Positions 6,723 through 13,751 of a stretch of 15,638 nucleotides of DNA are shown here, piece after piece (within the stretch, counting starts at the first letter, position 1; the number at the start of each line of letters is the position of its first letter). Position numbers and translations under genes: made by a program. The DNA lies in NCBI GenBank assembly GCA_026985495.1, contig JALSQJ010000053.1, positions 1 through 15,638 on the forward strand. The letters run 5' to 3'. Below the pieces are notes generated by a model. It had not been told where the DNA came from, searched no databases, and saw nothing but the letters and a program-made list of their open reading frames with translations. Origin of the DNA: Campylobacteraceae bacterium (lineage in GTDB: Bacteria > Campylobacterota > Campylobacteria > Campylobacterales > Sulfurovaceae).

Positions 6723-7410
6723 GTAAAAGAGAGTCAAGCCAGTGGCTCTCATTCTCCCCTTTAATAATCTCATAAGTAATATCTCCTCTATGAGACTCTA
6801 CATACTCATAAGCCTCTTCGGTAAGAAAAAAACCAGACATAGTATAGTGTAGAGTTACATCGTAGTTTTCAAATACAGGATTATCTATCTTAAATTGGTC
6901 TCGTTGTCTCTGAAAGGCTTTTAGCTCTTTAACAGATATATCGAGTTGGTTGTCACGACAATGAATAAGAAGAATCTGTTTTTTACGCTTTGCAACAAAA
7001 GTAATGTTTCTATTTTTATCTTCTTGAGTTTTATCTTTAGAGTGGTGCCATACAGTATATCCCTGCCTAATAAAATAATCTTTAATAAACTCTTCATAAA
7101 GATTGTTCTCTACAAAGGTTCTAATGGTGGCTTTTATGGTATCAATTAACTTTTTATTTTGCATAATCTCTTTTCTCCAATAGACATAACGAACACGACT
7201 ACGTTCATTTGTGTACTCAATTGCCCCATTCTCTATACCAAGGTCAGTAGCAACCCACCATATGTAATGCTCTTTCTTAATCCATTGCATATTGGTTAAT
7301 ATTTGGTTTAGTTGTCTAGGCTCTATGGAGAAAAATTTTGCCAACTCTGTTGCAGTGATGTAGTCAGATTTATCATGAAAATTTATATTTTTTTTAGGCA
7401 ATATTGACAT
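6703..7410 (-). CDS. HTH plus degenerate Mrr-like (PD-(D/E)XK) nuclease-domain protein
   Basis: The 235-residue product seems to have two parts. The N-terminal part (about 15-65) has YITATELAKFFSIEPRQLNQ, a helix-turn-helix-like segment, then WWVATDLGIENGA, reminiscent of the DNA-binding tails of phage antirepressors. The C-terminal part (about 98-175) follows the Mrr restriction endonuclease order: a helix (EEFIKDYFIRQGYTVWHH), a strand with NITFVAKRKK, and a strand with QILLIHCRDNQ. In active Mrr-like enzymes the second strand starts with Asp and the third contains E/Q-x-K; here these are Asn-Ile-Thr and His-Cys-Arg, so catalysis is doubtful. AAGGGG before ATG supports the start. There is no methyltransferase nearby, so it is not an ordinary restriction system. 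Family assignment is by eye and moderate. Confidence 0.6.
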   Translation of the reverse strand: MSILPKKNINFHDKSDYITATELAKFFSIEPRQLNQILTNMQWIKKEHYIWWVATDLGIENGAIEYTNERSRVRYVYWRKEIMQNKKLIDTIKATIRTFVENNLYEEFIKDYFIRQGYTVWHHSKDKTQEDKNRNITFVAKRKKQILLIHCRDNQLDISVKELKAFQRQRDQFKIDNPVFENYDVTLHYTMSGFFLTEEAYEYVESHRGDITYEIIKGENESHWLDSLLLNEQKK

Positions 7411-7607
7411 ACGCTTACCCCTTACTTGATTTATTATATTTTATATTAATAATTTAATTAGAACTCTTAATATATAAATAATAAGTAAAAAATGAGTATA
7501 AAAAAAACAGTTTCTGTTAAGTTAGAGGCAATCTTTAAGAGTAGCAATCATTTAGTAGTATAAATTATGTTTTTATGTTAAACTATTTAAAACAATAAAG
7601 GAGTTCA

Positions 7608-8771
7608 ATGGAGTTCAAAATTTTAAAGAGAGTGGTAATCTCTATTTTTCTCTTATCTTTAACTATATCTCTATTAGAAGCTAAAACCTCTAACTATTTA
7701 CGACACACCTTTTTAAAAGAGAATAGATTAACACTAATTTTTAAATATGATGTTGCATCGGTTAAACACTTTACTATACGAGGTCATGGGGTAGTTAAGC
7801 ATGTCTATGATATTTTTGATACCTCTTTACCTAAAACAGAAGATATTTCGCAATTTAAAGCCAAAGGGGTACGTGCCTTTAGAATAGCACAGTTCAATAA
7901 AAAGCTTATACGAGTAGTTATTGATACAACAATAGACGACTATAAAGGTATTTTTACTTTAAAAGGTAGAGTATTGAGCTTTATTCTACCTTCAGATAGA
8001 AATATCTTAAATCAACCTATACCTAAAATAATTAAAAAGCATCATAAAATAGTCAAACATAAATATAGATTTAAAAATAGAAAGAGATATCACTATAATA
8101 GAAAACGTAGAGTTAAAATCATTATATTAGATGCAGGTCATGGAGGTCGTGACATTGGTGCGTCTGGTTATGGTGTACGAGAGAAAGATATAACATTAAG
8201 CATGACATTAAAGCTTAAAACTATTCTTCAAAAAATGGGCTATAGAGTGTTTATGACACACAAGAGAGATATCTTTATGAATTTAAGAGAACGAACAGAG
8301 TATGCCAATAGACATAAGGGTTCTATTTTTGTTGCCATTCATGCCAATGCAGCACCAAAAAAGAGAACTCCTCATGTACTATATAAAGGTATAGAGCTTT
8401 TCTATCTATCAGTTAAAAATTCAAATAGAGTTAAAGATAGAAGAGCAGTCTATAGAGGAAAAAAGCTCTATAGTAGAGCAGACTATCGAAAAATGACCAG
8501 TGCTTCAAAGTACTATAACTCAAAAATATTGGCAAAAGTTGTTAAGAGTAGTATGTTAAAAAATATACGAACTAAATATAATGTAAATGACAAAGGGATA
8601 AAAAAGAGAGATTTTTGGGTGCTTTTAGCTACTAAAATGCCTTCTATTTTAATAGAGACAGGTTATTTAACCAATAAAGATGAGGTTAAGCGATTAACAG
8701 ATGAACACTACCAAACACTTTTAGTTGAGGGTATTGCAAATGGAATTAATAGTTATTATGGATTATATTAG
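7608..8771 (+). CDS. N-acetylmuramoyl-L-alanine amidase (AmiA/B/C type)
   Basis: This periplasmic zinc hydrolase cuts the amide bond between MurNAc and the stem peptide of peptidoglycan during cell separation. The 387-residue product has a signal segment (hydrophobic 8-24, cleavage near LLEA-KTS), an AMIN-like targeting domain (about 28-130), a very basic linker (about 140-170) and an Amidase_3 domain (170-385). Zinc and catalytic residues are visible: H178 in DAGHGG, E192 in REKD, H245 in AIHANA and E350 in ILIETGYL. About 100 residues lie between H245 and E350; in AmiB/AmiC-type enzymes this region holds the helix that blocks the active site until an EnvC- or NlpD-type activator binds. AAGGAG before ATG supports the start. 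thiI follows 37 bases downstream but may have its own promoter. Confidence 0.92.
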   Translation: MEFKILKRVVISIFLLSLTISLLEAKTSNYLRHTFLKENRLTLIFKYDVASVKHFTIRGHGVVKHVYDIFDTSLPKTEDISQFKAKGVRAFRIAQFNKKLIRVVIDTTIDDYKGIFTLKGRVLSFILPSDRNILNQPIPKIIKKHHKIVKHKYRFKNRKRYHYNRKRRVKIIILDAGHGGRDIGASGYGVREKDITLSMTLKLKTILQKMGYRVFMTHKRDIFMNLRERTEYANRHKGSIFVAIHANAAPKKRTPHVLYKGIELFYLSVKNSNRVKDRRAVYRGKKLYSRADYRKMTSASKYYNSKILAKVVKSSMLKNIRTKYNVNDKGIKKRDFWVLLATKMPSILIETGYLTNKDEVKRLTDEHYQTLLVEGIANGINSYYGLY

Positions 8772-8777
8772 TATAAT
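8772..8777 (+). promoter_or_regulatory. Candidate -10 element for thiI
   Basis: An exact TATAAT directly follows the amidase stop codon and lies 31 bases before the thiI GTG. No good -35 is seen at the usual spacing, so this is only a possible internal promoter. Confidence 0.35.
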
Positions 8778-8808
8778 ACGCTCTATTTTTCTATAAGGTA
8801 TAACTATT

Positions 8809-10269
8809 GTGGAATCCACTATAACAACTCAAAAATTCATATTAAAACTCTTTCCTGAAATTATGGTTAAAGGCTCTTCTGCTAAACGTCAGATGGTAGG
8901 GCAACTCTATAATAATCTTTTAAAGCTTCTTAAAGATATTGATTCAAATATAGAGATTAAAAAGTTTTCAGACAAAGTAGAGGTAGTAACCCCCATAGCT
9001 GTTGTTGACAAAGTAAGAGGACGACTTTTAAATACATCAGGAGTAGAGCAGGTGTTAGAGGCGTTACAGTTTGATAATATGACTAAGTTAGAGAGTATCA
9101 AAACAAAGGTGTGTGAAGTTGTAGCTCATGAGTTAGATGGTAAAAGTTTTGTCGTTCGTGCAAAACGAACAGGAACTCACCCTTTTAACTCTTCAGAGAT
9201 AGAGCGTACTATTGGAGGGTATATTTTAGCACACTCAAAAGCTAAATCTGTTGACCTACATAATCCAGATGTAATGGTACGCATGGAGCTTATTAATAAG
9301 CAACTCAATATCATTACAAAAAAGCATAAAGGGTTAGGGGGTTACCCAATAGGGACACAAGGCGATGTTCTCTCTTTAATGTCAGGTGGATTTGACTCTA
9401 CTGTTGCTTCATATTTAACCATGAAACGAGGATTAAAGACACACTTTATATTCTTTAACCTTGGAGGTATTGCTCATGAGATTGGAGTTAAGCAGGTATC
9501 ATATTATCTTTGGAATAAGTATGGAGCTTCTCATCGAGTTAAAATTATCTCTGTACCTTTTGATGATGTATTAACAGAGATTTTTCGTTCAACCCCAGAG
9601 ACCTATATGGGAGTTACACTAAAACGGCTTATGCTAATGGCTTCAGAGCAGATAGCTAAAGAGATGGGAATAGATGCATTGGTAACAGGTGAGTCTGTAG
9701 CACAAGTCTCTAGTCAAACACTTCGTAATCTTGCACTTATTGACCAAGCCTCTTCTATGTTAATTTTACGTCCATTAGCTACCATGAATAAACCAGAGAT
9801 AATTGATATTGCCTACAAGATAGGAACACGACGTTTTGCAGAGAGTATGCCAGAGTATTGTGGAGTAATATCTAAAAATCCAATTACGCATGGTTCTTTT
9901 AAACGAATGGAAAGAGAGGCAAAACGATTTAACTATGATGTGTTAGACAAAGCCGTAAAGAGTGCTAAGAGTATCTATGTTGATGAGGTTATAGATGATG
10001 TCACAAATGATGCTCCCATAGAGGTTATTTCAGATTTATCTACAGGAGATTATGTAGTGATTGATATTCGTGGGGAAGATGAGATACTTAATAGTTCATG
10101 TGAGACTTTGAGTATTCCTTTTTATAAACTCAAAACAGAGTTTAAGAAATTGCCACAAGATAGAGAGTATCTACTATATTGTGAAAAAGGGGTCATGAGT
10201 CAGCTTCATGCACAATATTTACGCGATTCAGAGTCAAGAGATAATGTTAAAGTCTATCGACCACTTTAA
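8809..10269 (+). CDS. thiI: tRNA 4-thiouridine synthase ThiI with C-terminal rhodanese domain (GTG start)
   Basis: ThiI makes 4-thiouridine at position 8 of tRNAs, a near-UV sensor, and in many bacteria also supplies sulfur for the thiamine thiazole ring. The 486-residue product has an N-terminal ferredoxin-like region, a THUMP RNA-binding domain (about 65-170), the PP-loop SGGFDST at 192-198, MPEYCGVISK with C351 (equivalent to the E. coli disulfide cysteine 344), and a rhodanese domain (about 405-486) with the persulfide cysteine C458 in LLYCEKGVMS. It is therefore the long form with all catalytic residues. GTG is the only sensible start, since the conserved ILKLFPEIMVKG follows at once; AAGG lies 10 bases before it. 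The tRNAs nearby have U at position 8, the residue it modifies. Confidence 0.94.
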   Translation: MESTITTQKFILKLFPEIMVKGSSAKRQMVGQLYNNLLKLLKDIDSNIEIKKFSDKVEVVTPIAVVDKVRGRLLNTSGVEQVLEALQFDNMTKLESIKTKVCEVVAHELDGKSFVVRAKRTGTHPFNSSEIERTIGGYILAHSKAKSVDLHNPDVMVRMELINKQLNIITKKHKGLGGYPIGTQGDVLSLMSGGFDSTVASYLTMKRGLKTHFIFFNLGGIAHEIGVKQVSYYLWNKYGASHRVKIISVPFDDVLTEIFRSTPETYMGVTLKRLMLMASEQIAKEMGIDALVTGESVAQVSSQTLRNLALIDQASSMLILRPLATMNKPEIIDIAYKIGTRRFAESMPEYCGVISKNPITHGSFKRMEREAKRFNYDVLDKAVKSAKSIYVDEVIDDVTNDAPIEVISDLSTGDYVVIDIRGEDEILNSSCETLSIPFYKLKTEFKKLPQDREYLLYCEKGVMSQLHAQYLRDSESRDNVKVYRPL

Positions 10270-10276
10270 CCTCTTT

Positions 10277-10282
10277 TATGAT
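10277..10282 (+). promoter_or_regulatory. Candidate -10 element for the ABC-F gene
   Basis: TATGAT lies 35 bases before the ATG in the 48-base gap after thiI; TAAAAT, starting at its last base, is an alternative. The -35 is not clear. Confidence 0.25.
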
Positions 10283-10317
10283 AAAATTTCACAATTAAAT
10301 AAATAGGTAGTTAATAG

Positions 10318-11910
10318 ATGTTAAACACAGTAAATATAGTACAGCGTTATGGTAAAAGAGTACTTTTCGATAAAATAAGCATTACATTAGATGCAGGAAA
10401 ACGTTATGGTCTTATTGGTGCAAATGGAGCAGGAAAATCAACATTTTTGAAAATTCTTTCAGGTGAAATTGAACCAACCGATGGTGAAGTTCAAATTCAA
10501 CCAGGGGCAAGACTGGGTGTTTTGAGTCAGAACCACTATGCATTTGAAGATTTTACACTTAAAGATGCTGTTCTCTACGGAAACAAAAAGTTATATGACG
10601 CACAAAAAGAGAAAGAAGAGCTATATATGACAGGTGACTTTGAAGATGATAAAGTCAATGAACGTCTTGGTGAATTAGAGATGATTTGTGCAGATGAAGA
10701 CCCAACTTATGAGTCCGATGTTAAAATTGAGAAACTCCTTGAAGCTCTTGGTTTTCCAGTAGAGAAACATGGTGACCTTATGTCCTCTCTTACAGGTGGT
10801 GACAAAGTTAAGATTTTATTAGCACAAGTTCTCTTTTTGAAACCAGATATTCTATTACTAGATGAGCCTACCAACTCCTTAGATATTGAGACCATTGCAT
10901 GGTTAGAGCGTGAACTTAAACGTCATGAAGGGGTTATGATTGTTATCTCTCACGATAGACACTTTTTGAATAATGTTGTTACTCATATTTTAGATTTAGA
11001 CTTTCAAAATATTCGTGAGTTCACAGGAAACTATGATGATTGGTATATTGCAGCAAATCTTATTGCAAAACAGGCACAAGCAGACCATGCAAAAGCGAGT
11101 AGAGAGAAAGAGGAGCTAGAAAAATTTATTGCACGTTTTTCTGCCAATGCTTCAAAAGCTAAACAGGCAACTTCTCGTCAAAAACAGTTAGATAAGTTAG
11201 ACGTTGCAGAGATTAAACTCTCATCTCGTCGTGACCCATCTATTATGTTTAAGCCCCATAGAGACTTAGGAAATGAGATTTTAGAGGTTAAAAATATTGG
11301 AAAATCTTATGATGATTTAGAGGTTTTTAGTGACATCTCTTTTAAAGTTGAAGGAGATGATAAAATTGCTATCATTGGTGGGAATGGTGTTGGTAAATCG
11401 ACACTTTTAGAGATTATTATGGAAAAAATTAAAGCCGACAATGGTAGCTTTAATTGGGGACAAACAGTAACTGCAACCTATTTTCCTCAAAATACTACTG
11501 ATTTAGTTGTAGGTTCAGAGAAGCTCTATGAGTGGATTCAAGGTCACGATGCAAAATGGCACATTGATGAGATACGAAAGTGCTTAGGAAGAATGTTGTT
11601 CTCAGGAGAAGAACAGAGTAAAGAGGTTGGAGCATGTTCTGGTGGTGAGAAACATCGTGTTATGTTAAGTAAGATGATGATGGATGAAGCTAATTATTTG
11701 GTACTAGATGAACCAAATAACCATTTAGACTTAGAAGCTATTGTTGCACTTGGTGAAGCATTGCATAACTATAAAGGTGGGGTTATTTGTGTCTCTCACG
11801 ATAGAGAGTTAATTGATGCATTTGCAAATAGAATTATTAAAATTAATAGTGATGGTTCAATTATTGACTTTGAAGGAAGTTATGAAGAGTTTATTGCTGA
11901 ACATGAGTAG
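10318..11910 (+). CDS. ybiT: ABC-F family ATPase, YbiT type
   Basis: ABC-F proteins are soluble twin-ATPase proteins that bind the ribosomal E site and modulate translation; they do not transport. The product is 530 residues, the usual YbiT length. NBD1 has Walker A GANGAGKST (34-42), signature SLTGGDK (157-163), Walker B and catalytic Glu LLLDEPTNSLD (179-189) and the H-loop SHDRHF. An interdomain linker of about 80 residues contains RFSANASKAKQATSRQKQLD, the block typical of the YbiT/EttA group. NBD2 has GGNGVGKST near 354-362, signature CSGGEKH near 439-445, and LVLDEPNNHLD. There is no membrane segment. The signature SLTGGDK departs from LSGGQ, as is normal in the YbiT group. The ribosome binding site is weak. 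The gene ends just before the convergent tRNA-Gly gene. Confidence 0.9.
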   Translation: MLNTVNIVQRYGKRVLFDKISITLDAGKRYGLIGANGAGKSTFLKILSGEIEPTDGEVQIQPGARLGVLSQNHYAFEDFTLKDAVLYGNKKLYDAQKEKEELYMTGDFEDDKVNERLGELEMICADEDPTYESDVKIEKLLEALGFPVEKHGDLMSSLTGGDKVKILLAQVLFLKPDILLLDEPTNSLDIETIAWLERELKRHEGVMIVISHDRHFLNNVVTHILDLDFQNIREFTGNYDDWYIAANLIAKQAQADHAKASREKEELEKFIARFSANASKAKQATSRQKQLDKLDVAEIKLSSRRDPSIMFKPHRDLGNEILEVKNIGKSYDDLEVFSDISFKVEGDDKIAIIGGNGVGKSTLLEIIMEKIKADNGSFNWGQTVTATYFPQNTTDLVVGSEKLYEWIQGHDAKWHIDEIRKCLGRMLFSGEEQSKEVGACSGGEKHRVMLSKMMMDEANYLVLDEPNNHLDLEAIVALGEALHNYKGGVICVSHDRELIDAFANRIIKINSDGSIIDFEGSYEEFIAEHE

Positions 11911-11916
11911 AAAGAG

Positions 11917-11993
11917 TGGAGCGGGAAACGGGACTCGAACCCGCGACCCTCAGCTTGGAAGGCTGACGCTCTAGCCAACTGAGCTATTCCCGC
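11917..11993 (-). tRNA. tRNA-Gly (anticodon TCC)
   Basis: The minus strand folds into a full cloverleaf. The acceptor arms are GCGGGAA and TTCCCGC, the anticodon loop CTTCCAA sits in a TCAGC/GCTGA stem, and the T arm is GCGGG-TTCGAGT-CCCGT. The discriminator is U and CCA is encoded. It is the last tRNA of the leftward cluster, 11 bases after tRNA-Gln, and ends 6 bases from the convergent ABC-F stop. Confidence 0.95.
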
Positions 11994-12004
11994 GTCTAAA
12001 CTTA

Positions 12005-12079
12005 TGGATGGGGTAGAGGGATTCGAACCCCCGAATAACGGTACCAAAAACCGTTGCCTTACCGCTTGGCGATACCCCA
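12005..12079 (-). tRNA. tRNA-Gln (anticodon TTG), copy 1
   Basis: The acceptor arms are TGGGGTA and TACCCCA, giving a U1-A72 first pair. The anticodon loop TTTTGGT sits in an ACGGT/ACCGT stem, and the T arm is GGGGG-TTCGAAT-CCCTC. CCA is encoded after a U discriminator. It differs from the second copy at one base: C here, G there, at tRNA position 9. Confidence 0.95.
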
Positions 12080-12155
12080 ATAGTCTCTTGTCTATATTAA
12101 AATATATCAATAAGAGTTAATGAAATGTAATTTTATAAAAAAACTACTTAAAATT

Positions 12156-12232
<77 letters not shown>

Positions 12233-12271
12233 TTCGATAAAATATTTTTTATACTTTAATATTAAAAGTTT

Positions 12272-12348
<77 letters not shown>

Positions 12349-12359
12349 ATAGTTATAGA

Positions 12360-12434
12360 TGGATGGGGTAGAGGGATTCGAACCCCCGAATAACGGTACC
12401 AAAAACCGTTGCCTTACCGCTTGGCCATACCCCA
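12360..12434 (-). tRNA. tRNA-Gln (anticodon TTG), copy 2
   Basis: This is the first gene of the leftward tRNA transcript, about 25 bases after the predicted start site. The fold is the same as copy 1 (U1-A72, loop TTTTGGT, U73, encoded CCA) with G instead of C at position 9. An 11-base spacer separates it from the initiator tRNA. Confidence 0.95.
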
Positions 12435-12466
12435 AACAACTGATACACATTGTTTGTGTGGACGGC

Positions 12467-12495
12467 ATTATAGAGAAATTAGAGGGCAATGTCAA
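12467..12495 (-). promoter_or_regulatory. Consensus sigma-70 promoter of the tRNA cluster
   Basis: On the minus strand TTGACA (12495-12490) is followed by a 17-base spacer and TATAAT (12472-12467), an exact match to consensus. The bases after the -10 are GC-rich (GCCGTCC), the discriminator type linked with stringent control of stable RNA genes. The predicted start is near 12460, about 25 bases before the first tRNA. Confidence 0.85.
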
Positions 12496-12516
12496 GGGAT
12501 TATGTTGAAAAAAGTG

Positions 12517-12522
12517 TATAAT
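12517..12522 (+). promoter_or_regulatory. Candidate -10 element of ribB
   Basis: TATAAT lies 33 bases before the ribB ATG. A -35 at normal spacing would fall near 12494-12499, overlapping the -35 of the divergent tRNA promoter, and no good match is seen there. I see no FMN riboswitch in the short leader. Confidence 0.5.
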
Positions 12523-12555
12523 GCGATTTATTGTATAAAATTAAGGAAACAAATA

Positions 12556-13614
12556 ATGTCAAATGAAGCACTAAAACGGGTAGAGGTAGCCATAAGCGAG
12601 ATAAAAAAAGGTAATATGGTTATTATGATGGATGATGAAGATAGAGAGAATGAGGGTGATTTGGTCTATGCTGCAACACACTCAACACCAGATATGGTAA
12701 ACTTTATGGCAAAAGAGGCGAGAGGGCTTATCTGTACCCCTTTACCTAAAGAGTTGGCTCAACGACTGGAGTTAATGCCAATGGTGACCAATAATATCTC
12801 TAACCATGAGACAGCATTTACCGTCTCTATTGACTCTGCAAACGCAGATACAGGTATCTCTGCTGTAGAGCGTGATGATTGTATCTCTAAATTGGCTAAT
12901 CCTCTAACTAAAGCAGATGATTTTGTACGTCCAGGGCATATTTTTCCATTAATTGCTAAAGATGGTGGTGTTTTAGTTCGAACTGGTCATACAGAGGGTT
13001 CTGTAGATATTTGTAAATTGGCAGGTTTAGCACCTATTGGAGTGATTTGTGAAATCATAAAAGATGACGGAACAATGGCAAGACATGATGATTTGGAGAT
13101 TTTTTCTAAAAAACACAATATGCCAATTGTCTATATTTCAGACTTAGTAGAGTATCGTTTAGCCAATGAACAGCTTGTAGAGCGTATTGATGAGCAAGAG
13201 ATTGAGGTCTTAGATACTAAGGTAAATCAAATCTCATACAGAGACCACTTAGGGCGTGTTCATAAAGTGATTCAGTTCTATAAAACACATGAGACTGAAA
13301 ATGTGAAGTTTCACAATATTGGTTCTGATGTTGATTTGATTTTAAATCAAAAACGTTTTGAGTTATTAACTTCATCGCTGGAGTACTTGAAACAAAATGG
13401 TGGAGTATGTATTTTTTTAGATACAATGACCATCTCCAAAGAACAAGCCAAAGAGTATGGTGTTGGGGCTCAAATCTTAAAAGATTTAGGTATTGAAAAT
13501 ATAAGATTGCTTACATTAAATACTGAAACAGAGTTCATTGGTCTCTCTGGATTTGGTCTTAATGTGGTTGATAAAATAGTAACAACAGATTCACTTTTAA
13601 GTAATCTACCATAA
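12556..13614 (+). CDS. ribB: 3,4-dihydroxy-2-butanone-4-phosphate synthase with degenerate GTP cyclohydrolase II domain (RibBX type)
   Basis: RibB converts ribulose 5-phosphate to 3,4-dihydroxy-2-butanone 4-phosphate plus formate, giving the four-carbon part of riboflavin. Residues 1-200 form the RibB domain, with DDEDRENEGDL at 26-36, GISAVERDDC at 100-109, RPGHIFPL at 125-132 and HTEGSVD at 145-151; its catalytic acids and histidine are intact. Residues from about 215 to 352 occupy the place of RibA, but the zinc cysteine cluster and the RQEGRGIGL-type motif are absent, so a separate ribA is needed. This matches the known RibBX variant. The open frame extends upstream to 12409, but that stretch crosses a tRNA gene; the ATG at 12556 follows AAGGA and begins the conserved protein, so I start there. 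Length is 352 residues. Confidence 0.92.
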   Translation: MSNEALKRVEVAISEIKKGNMVIMMDDEDRENEGDLVYAATHSTPDMVNFMAKEARGLICTPLPKELAQRLELMPMVTNNISNHETAFTVSIDSANADTGISAVERDDCISKLANPLTKADDFVRPGHIFPLIAKDGGVLVRTGHTEGSVDICKLAGLAPIGVICEIIKDDGTMARHDDLEIFSKKHNMPIVYISDLVEYRLANEQLVERIDEQEIEVLDTKVNQISYRDHLGRVHKVIQFYKTHETENVKFHNIGSDVDLILNQKRFELLTSSLEYLKQNGGVCIFLDTMTISKEQAKEYGVGAQILKDLGIENIRLLTLNTETEFIGLSGFGLNVVDKIVTTDSLLSNLP

Positions 13615-13640
13615 TTTATATTAAAAATATATCTAGCTAC

Positions 13641-13667
13641 TAAATAGGAGTATATTTCTCCTATTTA
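13641..13667 (+). terminator. Stem-loop after ribB, possible terminator
   Basis: TAAATAGGAG and CTCCTATTTA form a 10-bp stem with a 7-base loop, 26 bases after the ribB stop. A run of A rather than T follows, so it is not a standard intrinsic terminator on either strand. Confidence 0.4.
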
Positions 13668-13687
13668 AAAAAATCTCTCAAATTTTC

Positions 13688-13693
13688 TATAAT
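13688..13693 (+). promoter_or_regulatory. Candidate -10 element for acs
   Basis: TATAAT lies 58 bases before the acs ATG. TATGAT at 13706 and TATAAA at 13723 are alternatives. None has a clear -35. Confidence 0.25.
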
Positions 13694-13751
13694 TTTACTA
13701 TTTTTTATGATAGACTTGCTTTTATAAAATAGAAATTAATAAGGAAAAATT

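Noticed and set aside
6703..6726. TTACTT / AAGTAA stem at the ppk2 convergent overlap as a terminator
   Set aside because: Only 6 bp with a 12-base loop in AT-rich sequence; too weak to call.
11880..12110. Open frames on the minus strand over the tRNA genes (also 12310-12495)
   Set aside because: They simply translate tRNA sequence; the repeated peptide pieces come from the duplicated tRNA-Gln and tRNA-fMet genes.
12409..12555. Upstream extension of the ribB reading frame by 49 codons
   Set aside because: It begins within a tRNA-Gln gene and crosses two promoters; the RibB domain starts at the ATG at 12556, which has a good ribosome binding site.
12435..12555. Possible FMN riboswitch before ribB
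   Set aside because: The leader after the likely start site is only about 30 bases, and no RFN-type conserved blocks are visible.
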